From positions 1 to 9,253 of the forward strand of contig CALZFJ010000051.1 of assembly GCA_945645715.1 (NCBI GenBank): 9,253 nt of DNA, given 5' to 3'. Shown here in pieces: positions 7,204 to 9,253 of the stretch. Numbering within the stretch: position 1 is the stretch's first letter; each line of letters opens with the position of its first letter. The DNA is from an uncultured Prevotellaceae bacterium. GTDB taxonomy: Bacteria; Bacteroidota; Bacteroidia; Bacteroidales; Muribaculaceae. Both the position numbers and the translations under genes were made by a program. Under the pieces are notes generated by a model. The model had not been told where the DNA came from. It saw only the letters and a program-made list of their open reading frames with translations, and did not search any database.

Positions 7204-8328
7204 TTATTGTTTGTTTTTAGCTCCTATTTTGCTAAGTCGGGCACGCATAGGAGTGTCGTAGAAGCACATTGCAACGTATGCAATCACGATGCTGCTCGCT
7301 ACGGCAGTTACTACTGCCACAATAGTTGCTTCGATGCTGCGCTCGCAGGTCCACAGCCAGTGATAGAGAAGATACATCACGGGGTAGTGTACAATGTAGA
7401 GCGGATAGGATATGCGTCCCACAAAGTTGCAAAGTGCGGTGGTGACGCGTCCTTTGAGCACTCCCGAGGCACCCATTTGTACGATAAGCGGGAAAGCCAC
7501 CGTCACACAAACAATCTCATAGAGAGAGTTGTACCAGTGTATGTTATTGGCAATAGGTGTTATGTAGGGCACGGCAAGCAATGCCACAAGCAGCAGTGAG
7601 CATAGTGTGAAAGCTCCCTTGATGCGCCAGGGCTTGAAGATGCGTTGAAGCAACATTCCCATAGGGAAGCACAATCCCACGCGAAGAAAGCCTCCCGACA
7701 GATTGTAGCCGGCAAGTGTCCAGCCAAGATTCATCGACCACATCTCTGAGAAATTGAATATGTCGAATGTAGCGTAGCTCACCGCCATCAGAGCCACAAA
7801 TGTAGCAAGAAGGCGGGTGCCAAGGCGGCGTAATACTAATGCATAGGCAATATTGGCTATATACTCAAAAAACAGCGACCAGGTGGGACCATTGAGCGGA
7901 AACATCTCTCCATTGCCACGCACTTCGTGCATAGCTCCGGGCGATGCAGGTATCATCAGCATTGATAGCAGCATTGCCACTATCACATTCCACAGTGCCA
8001 CTTCGGTACCGTCCCACTTCACGAAGCCTTGCAGGGCAAACGACAGAGCACCGAGCACTGCACCGAGCACCACCATGGGGTGCAGGCGTGTGAGACGACG
8101 ACGGAAAAAACCTCCAAGCGTCAGGCTTCGGTCTTTAAAACGTTCATTGTAGGCATATCCTACCACAAAACCCGAAAGTACAAAGAAGAAATCCACAGCC
8201 ATGTAGCCATGATTGAGAAATTGATCTACTGCACTTGTGGCAAAGCCTTCACCCACGTGAAACACCACTACGAGCAGAGCAGCCACTCCGCGCAATCCAT
8301 CGAGAATGTGAAAATGAGGTTTTTCCAT
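7204..8328 (-). CDS. Acyltransferase-3 family integral membrane protein (OafA/YrhL type)
   Basis: Acyltransferase-3 proteins move acetyl or other acyl groups across the inner membrane onto sugars of LPS, exopolysaccharide, peptidoglycan or small molecules. The 374-residue length suits the membrane domain alone, with no SGNH domain fused. The family's R-x10-H motif is present as Arg13 and His24 (LDGLRGVAALLVVVFHVGEG). It is followed by DFFFVLSGFVVGYAY from residue 46 and the basic loop RRRLTRLHP at 76-84. About ten hydrophobic segments follow, for example VVLGAVLGALSFAL, VIVAMLLSMLMI, LLATFVALMAV, LCSLLLVALLAV and VVTAVASSIVIAYVAM. Another family-like stretch, PTWSLFFEYIANIAYALVLRR, lies in the middle. 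The substrate cannot be read from sequence. The ATG at 8328 is the first good start and lies 28 bp after the miaA stop; the gap is AT-rich with no clear promoter. It is probably in one operon with miaA upstream and the 157-residue gene downstream. Confidence 0.92.
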   Translation of the reverse strand: MEKPHFHILDGLRGVAALLVVVFHVGEGFATSAVDQFLNHGYMAVDFFFVLSGFVVGYAYNERFKDRSLTLGGFFRRRLTRLHPMVVLGAVLGALSFALQGFVKWDGTEVALWNVIVAMLLSMLMIPASPGAMHEVRGNGEMFPLNGPTWSLFFEYIANIAYALVLRRLGTRLLATFVALMAVSYATFDIFNFSEMWSMNLGWTLAGYNLSGGFLRVGLCFPMGMLLQRIFKPWRIKGAFTLCSLLLVALLAVPYITPIANNIHWYNSLYEIVCVTVAFPLIVQMGASGVLKGRVTTALCNFVGRISYPLYIVHYPVMYLLYHWLWTCERSIEATIVAVVTAVASSIVIAYVAMCFYDTPMRARLSKIGAKNKQ

Positions 8329-8356
8329 TGTATATTACTATTCTTTCAATAAAAAA

Positions 8357-9253
8357 TTAAATTAATTCTGATAAAATATTTTCCACTTCGCATGGGTGAA
8401 ACCACTTCATTGCCGGGTCTTTGCTGTACCAGGTGAGTTGTCGCTTGGCATATACGCGTGTGTTCTTCTTGATGCGCTCGCGAGCGGTGATAAAGTCCAT
8501 TTCGCCATCAATCCACGCAAACATTTCCTTGAAACCTACGGTATTTAGCGAGTTGAGATGTCGCTGTGGATACACACTGCGTGCTTCCTCCACAAGTCCG
8601 GCATCAATCATGGCATCAACTCGGCGGTTAATGCGGCCGAAAAGCTCTTCACGCGGCATGTCAAGCCCTATTTTCACTATTTTGAATGGTCGAGGCTTCA
8701 CTTGTCCGGTGCGAAGTGAAGAATAAGGCACACCTGCCTGAAGACAAATCTCCAGGGCGTGGAGAAGTCGCTTCTCATTCTTTATATCTACTATTTTCAG
8801 ATAATCAGGGTCGAGAAGTTCGAGCTGTGCAATAATGCACTCAATTCCACATTCGTGGTATTGTCGCAGCACCTTCTCGCGCACTTCGGTGCTTATGGTG
8901 GGCATCAAGTCGATTCCCTTGCACACGGCATCTACATAGAGCATCGAGCCTCCGCACATCACGGCATAGTCGCTCTTGGCAAAGAGGCTCGGAAGCAGTG
9001 CAAGCACATCAGTCTCAAATTCGGCTGCGCTGTAATAGTCGGTAATGCTCTTGAATCCGACAAAGTGGTGCTTTGCCAAGGCTTGTTCGTCGGCAGTGGG
9101 AGCTGCGGTGCCAATGGGAATCTCGCGGAAAATCTGGCGAGAATCGGCAGAGATTATCTCAGTGCCGAGCGCACGCGCTATCTTTATAGCCGCAGCAGTC
9201 TTCCCCACACCGGTGGGTCCGGCAATCACTATGAGTGTCTTTTCTTGCATCAT
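8357..9253 (-). CDS. miaA: tRNA dimethylallyltransferase MiaA
   Basis: MiaA transfers the dimethylallyl group of DMAPP to N6 of A37 in tRNAs that read UNN codons, the first step toward ms2i6A, which supports decoding and frame maintenance. The frame gives 298 residues, a normal length. The P-loop GPTGVGKT is at residues 12-19, the catalytic and substrate region IISADSRQIFREIPIGTA follows, and other family blocks are HHFVGFKSITDYYSAAEF, MCGGSMLYVDAVCKGID, KRLLHALEICLQAGVPYS, GLDMPREELFGRINRRVDAM and VGFKEMFAWIDG. The C-terminal RIKKNTRVYAKRQLTWY is typical. Two adjacent ATGs stand at 9253-9251 and 9250-9248. The first is at the very edge of the window, so the true start could be either, or could lie further upstream, although starting within a few residues of LIVIAGPTG is normal for the family. 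It is the first visible gene of the minus-strand block, so the promoter is outside the window. Confidence 0.97.
   Translation of the reverse strand: MMQEKTLIVIAGPTGVGKTAAAIKIARALGTEIISADSRQIFREIPIGTAAPTADEQALAKHHFVGFKSITDYYSAAEFETDVLALLPSLFAKSDYAVMCGGSMLYVDAVCKGIDLMPTISTEVREKVLRQYHECGIECIIAQLELLDPDYLKIVDIKNEKRLLHALEICLQAGVPYSSLRTGQVKPRPFKIVKIGLDMPREELFGRINRRVDAMIDAGLVEEARSVYPQRHLNSLNTVGFKEMFAWIDGEMDFITARERIKKNTRVYAKRQLTWYSKDPAMKWFHPCEVENILSELI

Noticed and set aside
7195..7599. Plus-strand open frame of 134 codons opposite the acyltransferase gene
   Set aside because: It is antisense to a gene with clear family motifs, the translation shows no fold or motif, and it runs into the terminus of the opposing operon.
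1..9253. Search for mobile elements, CRISPR repeats, tRNA or rRNA genes, riboswitches and toxin-antitoxin pairs
   Set aside because: No transposase or integrase motifs, terminal inverted repeats, regularly spaced repeats, tRNA-like cloverleaf or phage genes were seen. Genes account for nearly all of the window.

Overview
The window reads as ordinary chromosomal sequence from a member of the Bacteroidales (phylum Bacteroidota). Four things point there: a PorZ-like type IX secretion protein, an RNase HI with an N-terminal viroplasmin-type domain, a LeuRS with the insertions typical of this phylum, and start codons preceded by AT-rich sequence without Shine-Dalgarno motifs. A TAnnTTTG-type -7 element fits as well. 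The genus cannot be fixed from sequence alone. A gut, oral or rumen lineage that has a type IX secretion system (T9SS) is the best guess.

Layout: two gene blocks converge on one strong hairpin at about 4208-4249. The plus-strand block is the 3' two thirds of nadA (quinolinate synthase, cut by the left edge), an AT-rich 93-bp gap, leuS (leucyl-tRNA synthetase), and an RNase HI gene whose ATG overlaps the leuS stop codon by one base. The minus-strand block, in order of transcription from the right edge, is miaA (tRNA dimethylallyltransferase), a membrane acyltransferase-3 family protein, a small membrane-anchored protein of unknown function, and a porZ-like gene. The first three gaps in this block are 28, 20 and about 77 bp, so it is probably one operon, perhaps with an extra internal promoter before porZ.

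Functionally the window is mostly housekeeping: NAD synthesis, tRNA charging, tRNA modification and RNA-DNA hybrid removal. It also has a cell-envelope cluster of acyltransferase, small membrane protein and PorZ-like protein. In Porphyromonas gingivalis PorZ is a surface component of the T9SS attachment complex that binds anionic LPS. An acyltransferase two genes upstream is therefore worth a second look, but a functional link is inference only.

I see no mobile element, CRISPR array, tRNA, rRNA, riboswitch or phage gene, and no convincing undescribed system. No stretch above 300 bp lacks a gene. The least understood item is the 157-residue membrane protein.
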